DNA from: CAZIWW01 sp964543275
GTDB taxonomy: Bacteria > Patescibacteriota > Minisyncoccia > Moranbacterales > UBA11712
Length of the DNA: 47,637 nucleotides
Assembly (NCBI GenBank): GCA_964543275.1
Contig: CAZIWW010000002.1
Coordinates: 1-47,637 of the forward strand
Direction of reading: 5' to 3'
The position numbers and the translations under genes are program-made. Shown piece after piece: positions 8,250-15,074 of this stretch (position 1 is its first letter; every line of letters begins with the position of its first letter). The notes beneath the pieces were generated by a model. That model did no database searches. It was not told the DNA's origin and saw only the letters and a program-made list of their open reading frames with translations.

Positions 8250-9509
8250 CTAGAAACTTTCTTTATTCCCATTTTCTTCGTCAATAAATAACCGCAATTT
8301 ATTCGCGCAAGAAGAGCGCCGAAGTTTTCCTAACGCCTTCTTTTCAATCTGACGAATCCGCTCCCTGGTTACCCCAAGCTTTCGCCCTATTCCCTCTAGG
8401 GTATGCGCGGTTTCATCTCCAATGCCAAATCGCATTCTTAAAATCTTTCCCTCTCGAGGAGTAAGAGTATCAAGCACCTTGTCAATCTGATATACTAAAT
8501 CAGATCGAATCATAGCCTCCAAGGGAGTAGAAATCTTTTTATCTTCAATAAGATTTCCTAAGGTGTTGCCATCATCTCTAATGGGGCTGTCCAGAGATAA
8601 TAAGTGGCTGGGAGCTTTCAAAATCTTATGCACTTTTTCTAGAGAAAGTCCAGATCTTTCGGCAAGCTCCTGCGAAGTAGGCTCTCTCCCTAGTTCCTGC
8701 GCCAGACTACAAGAGACGCGCTTCAGCATATTGGCGGTATCAACTACGTGAATGGGAAAACGAATAGTGCGAGCCTGATCAATAATTGCCCGAGTAACAG
8801 TTTGCCGAATCCACCAAAAGGCATAAGTACCGAATCTAATACCAAGCTTCGGATTAAACCTATCGACAGCCTTCATTAAACCAAGGTTGCCTTCCTGGAT
8901 TAGATCACCAAAACTAAGCCCGCGACCTAAATATCCCTTGGCAATGCTTACTACTAATCGCAGATTAGCCTGCGTAATTTGATTGGAAATAGCCGTAACT
9001 TGCCGAACACAGACAAGCAGTTTTTGAATCTTCCGATCTTTTGGAAAATTTTTTCCCAATCTTCTTAGCCCATCTCTCGCGACTTCGTACAGACGATAAT
9101 ACCCGGGATGCTTTTCCTCGACTAGACTTATAAGTAAATTACGTAATTTATTACGTAATTCATTAAGCTCCCTAGAATTATCTTCTAAAATAGAAGACCA
9201 GATTTCCTCTTGACGCCCAACAATCTCCTGCGCGAGCGCGTCCACTTGCTCCGGATTTAGAGTAATATTCCCGCCCATCTGACGAAGATAGAGATTTATG
9301 ATGCCAGATTCATCATAACACTGAACATATCTAAGCTCTTCGATTGTCACCCCAATCATTTCCTCTTCGCCAATTTCCTTAAGTTCCTCAAGTGTCGGTT
9401 CATTCAGAATTCCGAAATAAAGGCCTTCTGCTCCGAGTTCAGGCATCCCAGCACCCCTCTGGGATCCCCCGCCAGTAACGTCGTAAATAGGCTTATAACC
9501 AACGACCAC
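8250..9509 (-). CDS. rpoD: Primary sigma factor, sigma-70 (RpoD/SigA)
   Basis: RNA polymerase sigma factor, 419 residues from the chosen GTG start. Region 1.2 is recognisable (NLYLRQMGG, then NPEQVDALAQEI). Regions 2.1-2.4 are nearly canonical (ANLRLVVSIAK, DLIQEGNLGLMKAVDRF, TYAFWWIRQTVTRAI, QARTIRFPIHV), followed by region 3 and region 4 with RMRFGIG and the helix-turn-helix GVTRERIRQIEKKALGKLRR. Region 1.1 is replaced by a short Gly-rich leader. GTG at 9509 is preferred over ATG at 9527 because AGGAGGTGA (9523-9515) sits 8 bases before it and would overlap the ATG. Two palindromes lie in non-conserved parts of the reading frame (9445-9465 and 9137-9160). The conserved regions 2 and 4 suggest the housekeeping factor. 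Confidence 0.93.
   Translation of the reverse strand: MVVGYKPIYDVTGGGSQRGAGMPELGAEGLYFGILNEPTLEELKEIGEEEMIGVTIEELRYVQCYDESGIINLYLRQMGGNITLNPEQVDALAQEIVGRQEEIWSSILEDNSRELNELRNKLRNLLISLVEEKHPGYYRLYEVARDGLRRLGKNFPKDRKIQKLLVCVRQVTAISNQITQANLRLVVSIAKGYLGRGLSFGDLIQEGNLGLMKAVDRFNPKLGIRFGTYAFWWIRQTVTRAIIDQARTIRFPIHVVDTANMLKRVSCSLAQELGREPTSQELAERSGLSLEKVHKILKAPSHLLSLDSPIRDDGNTLGNLIEDKKISTPLEAMIRSDLVYQIDKVLDTLTPREGKILRMRFGIGDETAHTLEGIGRKLGVTRERIRQIEKKALGKLRRSSCANKLRLFIDEENGNKESF
9137..9160. repeat. Palindrome inside the sigma factor gene (linker after region 1.2)
   Basis: Arms AATTACGTAAT and ATTACGTAATT (11 bp) are separated by TT. It encodes part of LNELRNKLRN, in a poorly conserved segment between regions 1.2 and 2. 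Confidence 0.55.
9445..9465. repeat. Palindrome inside the sigma factor gene (N-terminal leader)
   Basis: Arms ATCCCAG and CTGGGAT with a 7-base loop, extended by a flanking GG/CC pair, encode the Gly-rich leader around GSQRGAGMPE that takes the place of region 1.1. Confidence 0.6.
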
Positions 9510-9514
9510 TGAAA

Positions 9515-9523
9515 TCACCTCCT
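9515..9523 (-). promoter_or_regulatory. Strong Shine-Dalgarno site of the sigma factor gene
   Basis: AGGAGGTGA lies 8 bases before GTG 9509. It is almost the only textbook ribosome-binding site in the window and decides the start. Confidence 0.8.
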
Positions 9524-9535
9524 CCATAATAAAAT

Positions 9536-9541
9536 ATTATA
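9536..9541 (-). promoter_or_regulatory. -10 box TATAAT close to the sigma factor gene
   Basis: A consensus TATAAT with only a weak -35. It would start transcription near 9529, just before the ribosome-binding site. Confidence 0.4.
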
Positions 9542-9605
9542 ATGTTAAGGTACTCCATAAAAAATAAACAGCGCTCCCCTCGCTTGTACTTGCTTATTTA
9601 CCACT

Positions 9606-9633
9606 ACTATAGCATGGACCTCGGATATTTCAA
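9606..9633 (-). promoter_or_regulatory. Predicted promoter of the sigma factor gene
   Basis: TTGAAA (9633-9628) and TATAGT (9611-9606) are separated by 16 bp on the minus strand. The predicted start is near 9599, giving a leader of about 90 bases. Confidence 0.6.
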
Positions 9634-9706
9634 TGAACTTATCAGCCATAAAAAATTTACATTATTTTTATTGCGGTCGCATAAATAATCGTGCAATCTT
9701 ATATAA

Positions 9707-11368
9707 CTACGCTTCGCCCTTAACCCGCAAGCATATAACGCTTAACATCCACGCCATTCCAAGCCAAAACAATCCCATTAAAAGCCCCGCGTTGAAGAGA
9801 TTGGGAATTACCAAAGCTATGATGCCAAGAATTACAAAAATACTCACGGTTTTATCAAGCTCGCCTTCAACCGTCGAACAGTTAAGCCACCCGCTTAACG
9901 GGCAAAATTTGCAAAATGGAGAGAGTTTTCGAAATGAAGCCGTAAAGAGATAAATAATAACTGCCGTGAAGACAATCAATCCCAGAATACCGCTTCCGGA
10001 CCAAACTTGCAGGAAAATATTACTCTCATTAAGCCCAGCGCCGCGCTCATCTGCTCCCAGTCTTTCCGTTACACTGCCATAGCCTATTCCCAAAACGGGA
10101 TGCTCTTTAATAACTTTGAAAGACTCGCGATAAATTTCGCTTCGGGTTTTGACATTGGGATCTTTTCGGTAAACTTGGGTTACAATTTTGCCTTGCGATT
10201 TATATGATTCTATTTCTTCAAGATTAATATGACGGCAGTTATAATTTTCAAGCTTCTCGGCGCTGGTTATAGATTCTGGAATTCTCGAATTTTTTTCGCA
10301 AGCGATAGTTATTTTTTGCTCGCTAGTCGCCGCAGACCGAAAACGATCGAGAACGTCAAATTTAGAAAGCTCGCCAAAATGAATTACCCCCAGCGAAACT
10401 GCGAATAATAAAGCAATGACTATAAATTGGCCCACAAACTTTTTAGTTTCCCAAGCAATCCCGCTTTTCGTTTTTCTATACAGACTGAAAAAGAGATAAA
10501 AAATAATAACCGCCGTCGCTCCCACCCAAGCCGAGCGAGCCAGGGTTAAGATTAAAAGAGTAATAGTTAAAAAAACCAGCGCATATAAAATTACTAACAA
10601 ACTAAATTTCTCTCCTTTTTCCAAAGGTGGAATTCTATTTAAATAAAAAATCGCAGTCAGCAGCACAGTCAGGGCAAAACACAAAAATATTCCCAGCCAA
10701 TCAGGCTCGGCAAAAGCCGCGTTGGGACGACCGAACATCACTTCGAAAGACTGGCCGCCAAATTTATCCACCAATACCTGATAAAATCCGTAGCCAACGA
10801 CCACTATTAAAGATCCCAAGAAAAAGAATCCGGCTTTAATTAAATCTTCTTTAGTCCTTAAAAAAACGCGGATTAAATAATACAAAACGACAAAAGATAA
10901 TAAAATTAGCGCCTGCCTTAAAGCAAAAGCTTTGTTCGGCGCGTTTACCGACGCCAAAAAACCAAGCGGCGCTAAAGAAAATACCAGCCAGTCCAGCCAA
11001 ATCGGTTTTAGAATTTTAAAATTAAGTCGTTTGAAAATGTAAAGAATAATTAAAGCTAAAATAATAACAGCGCCCATAAACTGATAAGGTCGAAGTTGAA
11101 ACGGTAAAAAACCGGAAGCGAGAATAATATTTTCCAGCGGGATTAAGATTATGAAAATAAAAAACGCCCACCGCGGACGATAGAGCGCGGAGAGCAGAGT
11201 AATAATCGAAAAGAAAACAAAATCCCCTTTCCCGAGCGGCAATTTGCCTTTATTGGACAAAATTATTAAAGCGAAAGATAAAGCCAGGCCAAAAAGCCAG
11301 AGAATGACTAGCTCTCGAGAAAAAATCACCCAAAAACTTCTAAATGCGTTTCTTAATTTCTCGTTCAT
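9707..11368 (-). CDS. O-antigen ligase / polymerase-type membrane protein
   Basis: A 553-residue polytopic protein with about ten hydrophobic segments and a large external loop between about 340 and 440. It resembles the WaaL/Wzy superfamily, which ligates or polymerises lipid-linked glycans outside the membrane. The motif RSEIYRESFKVIKEHPVLGIGYGSV in the loop, followed by ESNIFLQVWSGSGILGL, is characteristic of the family. Ligase and polymerase cannot be separated by sequence alone. A palindrome at 9881-9899 lies in frame between the last hydrophobic segments and encodes part of a Cys-containing insert (SGWLNCSTVEG). It is downstream of a GT4 gene on the same strand, separated by a 22-bp palindrome. 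Confidence 0.85.
   Translation of the reverse strand: MNEKLRNAFRSFWVIFSRELVILWLFGLALSFALIILSNKGKLPLGKGDFVFFSIITLLSALYRPRWAFFIFIILIPLENIILASGFLPFQLRPYQFMGAVIILALIILYIFKRLNFKILKPIWLDWLVFSLAPLGFLASVNAPNKAFALRQALILLSFVVLYYLIRVFLRTKEDLIKAGFFFLGSLIVVVGYGFYQVLVDKFGGQSFEVMFGRPNAAFAEPDWLGIFLCFALTVLLTAIFYLNRIPPLEKGEKFSLLVILYALVFLTITLLILTLARSAWVGATAVIIFYLFFSLYRKTKSGIAWETKKFVGQFIVIALLFAVSLGVIHFGELSKFDVLDRFRSAATSEQKITIACEKNSRIPESITSAEKLENYNCRHINLEEIESYKSQGKIVTQVYRKDPNVKTRSEIYRESFKVIKEHPVLGIGYGSVTERLGADERGAGLNESNIFLQVWSGSGILGLIVFTAVIIYLFTASFRKLSPFCKFCPLSGWLNCSTVEGELDKTVSIFVILGIIALVIPNLFNAGLLMGLFWLGMAWMLSVICLRVKGEA
9881..9899. repeat. Palindrome inside the O-antigen ligase gene
   Basis: Arms GTTAAGC and GCTTAAC with a 5-base loop are perfect. 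The encoded stretch looks like an insertion between two transmembrane segments. Confidence 0.65.
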
Positions 11369-11410
11369 AATTTTTTCAGCTAAAAAAACTCCAACACATT
11401 TCCCGCATCT

Positions 11411-11432
11411 TTCAGTATACTAGTATACTGAA
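11411..11432. repeat. Perfect 22-bp palindrome, copy 1
   Basis: Arms TTCAGTATACT / AGTATACTGAA make a perfect 22-bp palindrome in the 81-bp gap between the GT4 stop and the ligase start. An identical copy is at 33704-33725 and a related one is at 29137-29166. Confidence 0.85.
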
Positions 11433-11449
11433 GTAAAATCTATTCGTTG

Positions 11450-12664
11450 TTACTTTAAAATTTCCTCAACAAATTCTTTCCAGCTAAACTTTTTCGCCCT
11501 TTCTATCCCTTTCTCCGACAGTCTTTTCCTTAAATTATCATTTCGCAAAACTTTTCCCATTACTCTCGCCATTTCCTCTGTATCTTTAGGATTGAAATAT
11601 AAAACCGCGTGAGAGCCAACCTCGGGAAGAGAAGAATTTTTGGAAACTAAAGTCGGCGCGCCGCAAGCCATCGCTTCCAAAACCGGCAAACCGAAACCCT
11701 CGTAAAGCGACGGGAAAACAAATAATTCGCAACGGCGATAAAGCGCCGGCAAATCTTTTTGCTCCACAAACCCCGGGAGAATTACTTTATCTTTAATGCC
11801 AAGCTTTTTTATCTCTTTCCCAATATCAGTAAACAACGCGCTGAATTCGGACTTATCTTCGCCGGCCAAAACCAAATTAACATCCTCTATTTGGTTTTTC
11901 TTCACTAATTCTCCATAAGCTTCCATTAGACCGGAAATATTCTTCCGAAAATCAAATCCGCCGATATAGAAAATATATTTTCCGGAAATTTTGTATTTCT
12001 TCAAAATTCCTTCGTCGCTCTCATCGCTGTAATCCCTAAAAAATTCCTCGCCAACGCTAGGATACGCAACTCTAATTCTTTTCTTAGAGACTTTTAAAAG
12101 CTCGTTGATGTCTTTTCTGGAATGTTCGGATACGGTAATAATTTCGTCCGCTTCTTTGATAGCCTTAAAAGTCAGTCTGGAGTAAAATTTCTTCCGTGAA
12201 TTATCCAAGTATTGCGGGAAAATTTTCCAGATCACATCGTGCACCAGCATTGTATGCCTAGTGTTTTTTAAAACCGTCGGCGACTGGTAGAGCGAAATAA
12301 AAAGATCGCATTTATCTTTCCTAGCTTTCTTCGGCAAAAGATATTTCTCCCATAAAATTCTGCGCACCAAATCATCCCGCCTGTATGGCGGCAAAAAAAT
12401 CACCTTCCTGAAATTCTCCGGCAACTCAAAATCAATATCCTTTTCTAAATACAAAAAGAATTCAAAATCCTTAACTTTGAACTCTGAACTTTGCCTGCCC
12501 GCCGAAGTCCTCGGCCTTCGTAGCCGCTTCGATGAAGGAGGCTCGGCGCAGGCGGGAATTTTGAACTCAACTAATTTTATTAACTCTTTAATAAAATTAG
12601 TCGTCACTTGCCCGATTCCAGTATCTGGTTTCCGCAAAAATGAAGCATTAATTCCGATTCTCAT
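11450..12664 (-). CDS. Glycosyltransferase family 4 carrying a repeat-derived insertion
   Basis: A 404-residue GT-B transferase from ATG 12664, chosen because MRIGINASFL is the usual family start and the upstream 12 residues look non-coding. The donor domain has FYIGGFDFRKNISGLMEAY and PSLYEGFGLPVLEAMACGAPTLVS with the EX7E pair. Residues about 34-66, a charged and Pro/Arg-rich block, are absent from ordinary relatives and coincide with a 63-bp hairpin (12494-12556) plus flanking TTTGAACT-like words. The insertion keeps the frame and falls in a surface loop of the N-terminal domain, so the enzyme may still work. A -10-like TATACA at 12679-12674 would make the mRNA almost leaderless. Confidence 0.88.
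   Translation of the reverse strand: MRIGINASFLRKPDTGIGQVTTNFIKELIKLVEFKIPACAEPPSSKRLRRPRTSAGRQSSEFKVKDFEFFLYLEKDIDFELPENFRKVIFLPPYRRDDLVRRILWEKYLLPKKARKDKCDLFISLYQSPTVLKNTRHTMLVHDVIWKIFPQYLDNSRKKFYSRLTFKAIKEADEIITVSEHSRKDINELLKVSKKRIRVAYPSVGEEFFRDYSDESDEGILKKYKISGKYIFYIGGFDFRKNISGLMEAYGELVKKNQIEDVNLVLAGEDKSEFSALFTDIGKEIKKLGIKDKVILPGFVEQKDLPALYRRCELFVFPSLYEGFGLPVLEAMACGAPTLVSKNSSLPEVGSHAVLYFNPKDTEEMARVMGKVLRNDNLRKRLSEKGIERAKKFSWKEFVEEILK
12494..12556. repeat. Large in-frame palindromic element inside the GT4 gene
   Basis: The outer 19-bp arms begin CCTGCCCGCC and end GCAGGCGGG, pairing well when G-T pairs are allowed. An inner CCTTC / GAAGG stem caps it. GC content is much higher than its surroundings. 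Both sides are flanked by TTTGAACT or TTTTGAACT words in opposite sense. Confidence 0.75.
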
Positions 12665-12687
12665 AATTAAAATTGTATAACAAACAT

Positions 12688-12716
12688 TTGATAAAAACAA
12701 ATCTCTTTGCTATCCT
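12688..12716 (+). promoter_or_regulatory. Predicted promoter of the GT2 gene at 12755
   Basis: TTGATA (12688-12693) and TATCCT (12711-12716) are separated by 17 bp in the divergent gap between two glycosyltransferase genes. Confidence 0.45.
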
Positions 12717-12754
12717 ATTGTCAGCTTTAATTCTTTAATCTCCGCTCATTTACT

Positions 12755-13705
12755 ATGCGACTAATTGTCAACATTCCCGCCTATAATGAGGAAAAAACCA
12801 TTAGCGATGTAATCCGCAGAATCCCCCGAAATATCGAAGGCTTTGATGAGGTGAAAGTGCAGGTTGTGGACGACGGATCGAAAGACAAAACAGTCGAAGC
12901 GGCTAGAAATGCCGGAGCGAATATTGTTGTAAGCCATCCCAGAAATATGGGAGTGGGCGCGGCTTTTCGAACCGCCGTGGAGTCGGCGCTGGAAAATGGA
13001 GCCGATGTTTTCGTAAACATTGACGCCGACGGACAATTCCCGGCCGGCGATATTCCCAAATTCACTGAACTTATTGCAAACGGCAAAGCTGATATGGTCG
13101 TAGCTTCCCGCTTTGGCATCAAGTCCGCTCAAAATATGCCTTGGATCAAAAGTTTTCTTAACCGCTTGGCCGCCAATATCATTGGAAAATTTCTTAACTA
13201 CCGAATCGAAGACCTGACTTGCGGCTTTCGGGCTTTGAATCGAGAAACAATGCTGCGGCTTAATCTAGCTTATCGCTTCACCTATACCCAGGAAACTATA
13301 ATTGACGCCATTTCCAAAAACCTCGTCGTAAAATGGATCCCGGTGGAAGTAACTTATTTCGATGGTCGCCAATCCAAAGTTGTTAAAAACGTTTCCAAGT
13401 TTATTTATCAATCCTTTATGATAATTATTCGCACCATCCGCGACGCCCGGCCAATGGTATTTTTTGGAATTCCGGGAATGGCATTTATAACCACAGCTTT
13501 AATTATAGGCGTCGTATTTTTAGGATATTATTTTACCAATTTTAAGGTTTCGCCTTTCAGAACCTGGCTAATGCTTGGCGGAGGACTTCTAATTATCGGG
13601 GTTCAACTTCTCATATTCGCTCTCGTTGCCGATATGATAAAATCCAACCGCAAGTTAAGCGAGGAGCAGCTATATTTGGCGAAGAAGGAAAAATATAGGA
13701 AATAG
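12755..13705 (+). CDS. Glycosyltransferase family 2 with C-terminal membrane hairpin
   Basis: A 316-residue polyprenyl-phosphate sugar synthase-like enzyme. NIPAYNEEKTI, VVDDGS (Asp39-Asp40) and NIDADGQF (Asp90, Asp92) form the GT-A donor site. Two hydrophobic segments at about 233-259 and 270-294 anchor it, as in GtrB/ArnC or DPM1-type proteins. Such enzymes make lipid-phosphate sugars that feed GT-C transferases, and several GT-C-like proteins are in this window. It begins a plus-strand run of glycan genes. It is followed within 3 bp by a long inverted repeat. Confidence 0.9.
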   Translation: MRLIVNIPAYNEEKTISDVIRRIPRNIEGFDEVKVQVVDDGSKDKTVEAARNAGANIVVSHPRNMGVGAAFRTAVESALENGADVFVNIDADGQFPAGDIPKFTELIANGKADMVVASRFGIKSAQNMPWIKSFLNRLAANIIGKFLNYRIEDLTCGFRALNRETMLRLNLAYRFTYTQETIIDAISKNLVVKWIPVEVTYFDGRQSKVVKNVSKFIYQSFMIIIRTIRDARPMVFFGIPGMAFITTALIIGVVFLGYYFTNFKVSPFRTWLMLGGGLLIIGVQLLIFALVADMIKSNRKLSEEQLYLAKKEKYRK

Positions 13706-13707
13706 CC

Positions 13708-13828
13708 TACGAATTACGAATTCCGTACGGAATATACGAATGAATGCGATGAAGGCGCCTGGATTGTATTTCGCGCAAATCTTGTAAACAAATTAATTCG
13801 TATATTCGTAAGAGATTCGTAATTCGTA
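13708..13828. repeat. Long intergenic inverted repeat built of ATTCGTA words
   Basis: Outer arms 13708-13721 and 13815-13828 match over 14 bp (TACGAATTACGAAT). Inner arms 13732-13741 and 13796-13805 match over 10 bp (ATATACGAAT). It fills the gap between the GT2 stop and the next GT4 start. Confidence 0.85.
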
Positions 13829-13837
13829 AAAATACTC

Positions 13838-14917
13838 ATGAAGGTATTGTTCATCTCCCGCGCCCATCCTCCGGTTGTCGGTGGAATAGAAAACCAAAAT
13901 TACGAACTATCTATTCACCTCCATGAATTTGCCGAAACTAAAACCATAGCCAACCGGCACGGAAAAAAATTTTTGCCTATATTTCTGCCTTACGCGCTAG
14001 CGACCGCTCTTTTTTTAGCAAGAAAATGCGATATACTGCTTTTGGGAGACGGAGTTATGGGAATCGTCGGCTATTTCGTAAAATTATTTTATGGTAAAAA
14101 GAAAAAAGTTATATGCGTCGTTCACGGGCTAGATCTAACTTACAATTCCGGAATTTACCAAAAGTTGTGGGTGAGAAAATTCATTCCCAAACTTGATAAA
14201 CTCATCGCCGTGGGAAATGAAACTATTCGGCAAGGAATCGTCCGCAATATTCCCCAAGAAAAATTCACTTTTATTCCAAATGGGGTTGATGTAGATAAGT
14301 TTATAGGCAATTATTCACGCAGTAATCTGGAAAAAATTATCGGAGAGAATTTGAACAGTAAAAAAGTTATCCTAACATCGGGAAGACTGGCTAAAAGAAA
14401 AGGCGTAGCTTGGTTTGTGGAAAACGTCATGCCAAAATTGCCGGAAAATGTAATTTATGTCATCGCCGGCGACGGAGCAGATAAAGAAAATGTAAAGCAG
14501 GCCATTGAAAAAAATAACCTCGGCGGCAGAGTTAAGCTGCTGGGTTATGTAAGCGACAAAGTTAGAAACGTTTTGCTTAACACCTGCGACATTTTCATCC
14601 AGCCCAACATTAAAGTTTCCGGAGATATGGAGGGATTCGGAATTTCAGTTATTGAAGCCGCTTCATGCAAGCTTCCGGTCATCGCCGCCAATTTGGAAGG
14701 GTTAAAAGACGCTATTAAAGATGGCGAGAATGGATTTTTAGTTGAGACTGAAGACACAGAAGGATACTTGAACAAAATTAACAAGTTATTGGCGGACGAT
14801 GACTACCGCCGGGAATTCGGCGAGAGAGCCAGAAGATACGCGGTTGAGAATTACAGTTGGAAGAAAATTGTGAGACAGTATGTTAAGGTGATGAAAGGAA
14901 TTTTAAGTGAAACATAA
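13838..14917 (+). CDS. Glycosyltransferase family 4
   Basis: A 359-residue GT-B enzyme. The N-terminus MKVLFISRAHPPVVGGIENQNYEL carries the usual Gly-rich loop; the donor domain has LTSGRLAKRKGVAWFVE near 175-191, then DMEGFGISVIEAASCKLPVIAAN with the EX7E pair. PNIKVSGDMEGFG resembles plant-type and bacterial mannosyltransferases, but the sugar is unknown. No membrane segment. The start is the ATG right after the ATTCGTA inverted repeat and lacks a Shine-Dalgarno sequence. It belongs to the plus-strand glycan run and is followed by another inverted repeat. Confidence 0.9.
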   Translation: MKVLFISRAHPPVVGGIENQNYELSIHLHEFAETKTIANRHGKKFLPIFLPYALATALFLARKCDILLLGDGVMGIVGYFVKLFYGKKKKVICVVHGLDLTYNSGIYQKLWVRKFIPKLDKLIAVGNETIRQGIVRNIPQEKFTFIPNGVDVDKFIGNYSRSNLEKIIGENLNSKKVILTSGRLAKRKGVAWFVENVMPKLPENVIYVIAGDGADKENVKQAIEKNNLGGRVKLLGYVSDKVRNVLLNTCDIFIQPNIKVSGDMEGFGISVIEAASCKLPVIAANLEGLKDAIKDGENGFLVETEDTEGYLNKINKLLADDDYRREFGERARRYAVENYSWKKIVRQYVKVMKGILSET

Positions 14918-14953
14918 AGCTGTGAAGACTGAAAACATTGCTTTAAAATTCCC

Positions 14954-15066
14954 AATTTCTAATTAACCTAATTGACCTAAAAAAATTCTAATGACTAATT
15001 GACCAGCGAATGAATTGTTGTTTGGGATTTAATTAGGTCAATTAGAAATTAGAGTAATTAGAAATT
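14954..15066. repeat. Long intergenic inverted repeat built of CTAATTGAC words
   Basis: CTAATTGACCTAA (14968-14980) pairs perfectly with 15033-15045. AATTTCTAATT (14954-14964) pairs with copies of AATTAGAAATT at 15040-15050 and 15056-15066. It occupies most of the 157-bp gap. Confidence 0.85.
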
Positions 15067-15074
15067 TAGTTTTC

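Noticed and set aside
12761..13132. Minus-strand frames over the GT2 gene
   Set aside because: The plus-strand GT2 has complete donor motifs; the reverse frames are its shadow.
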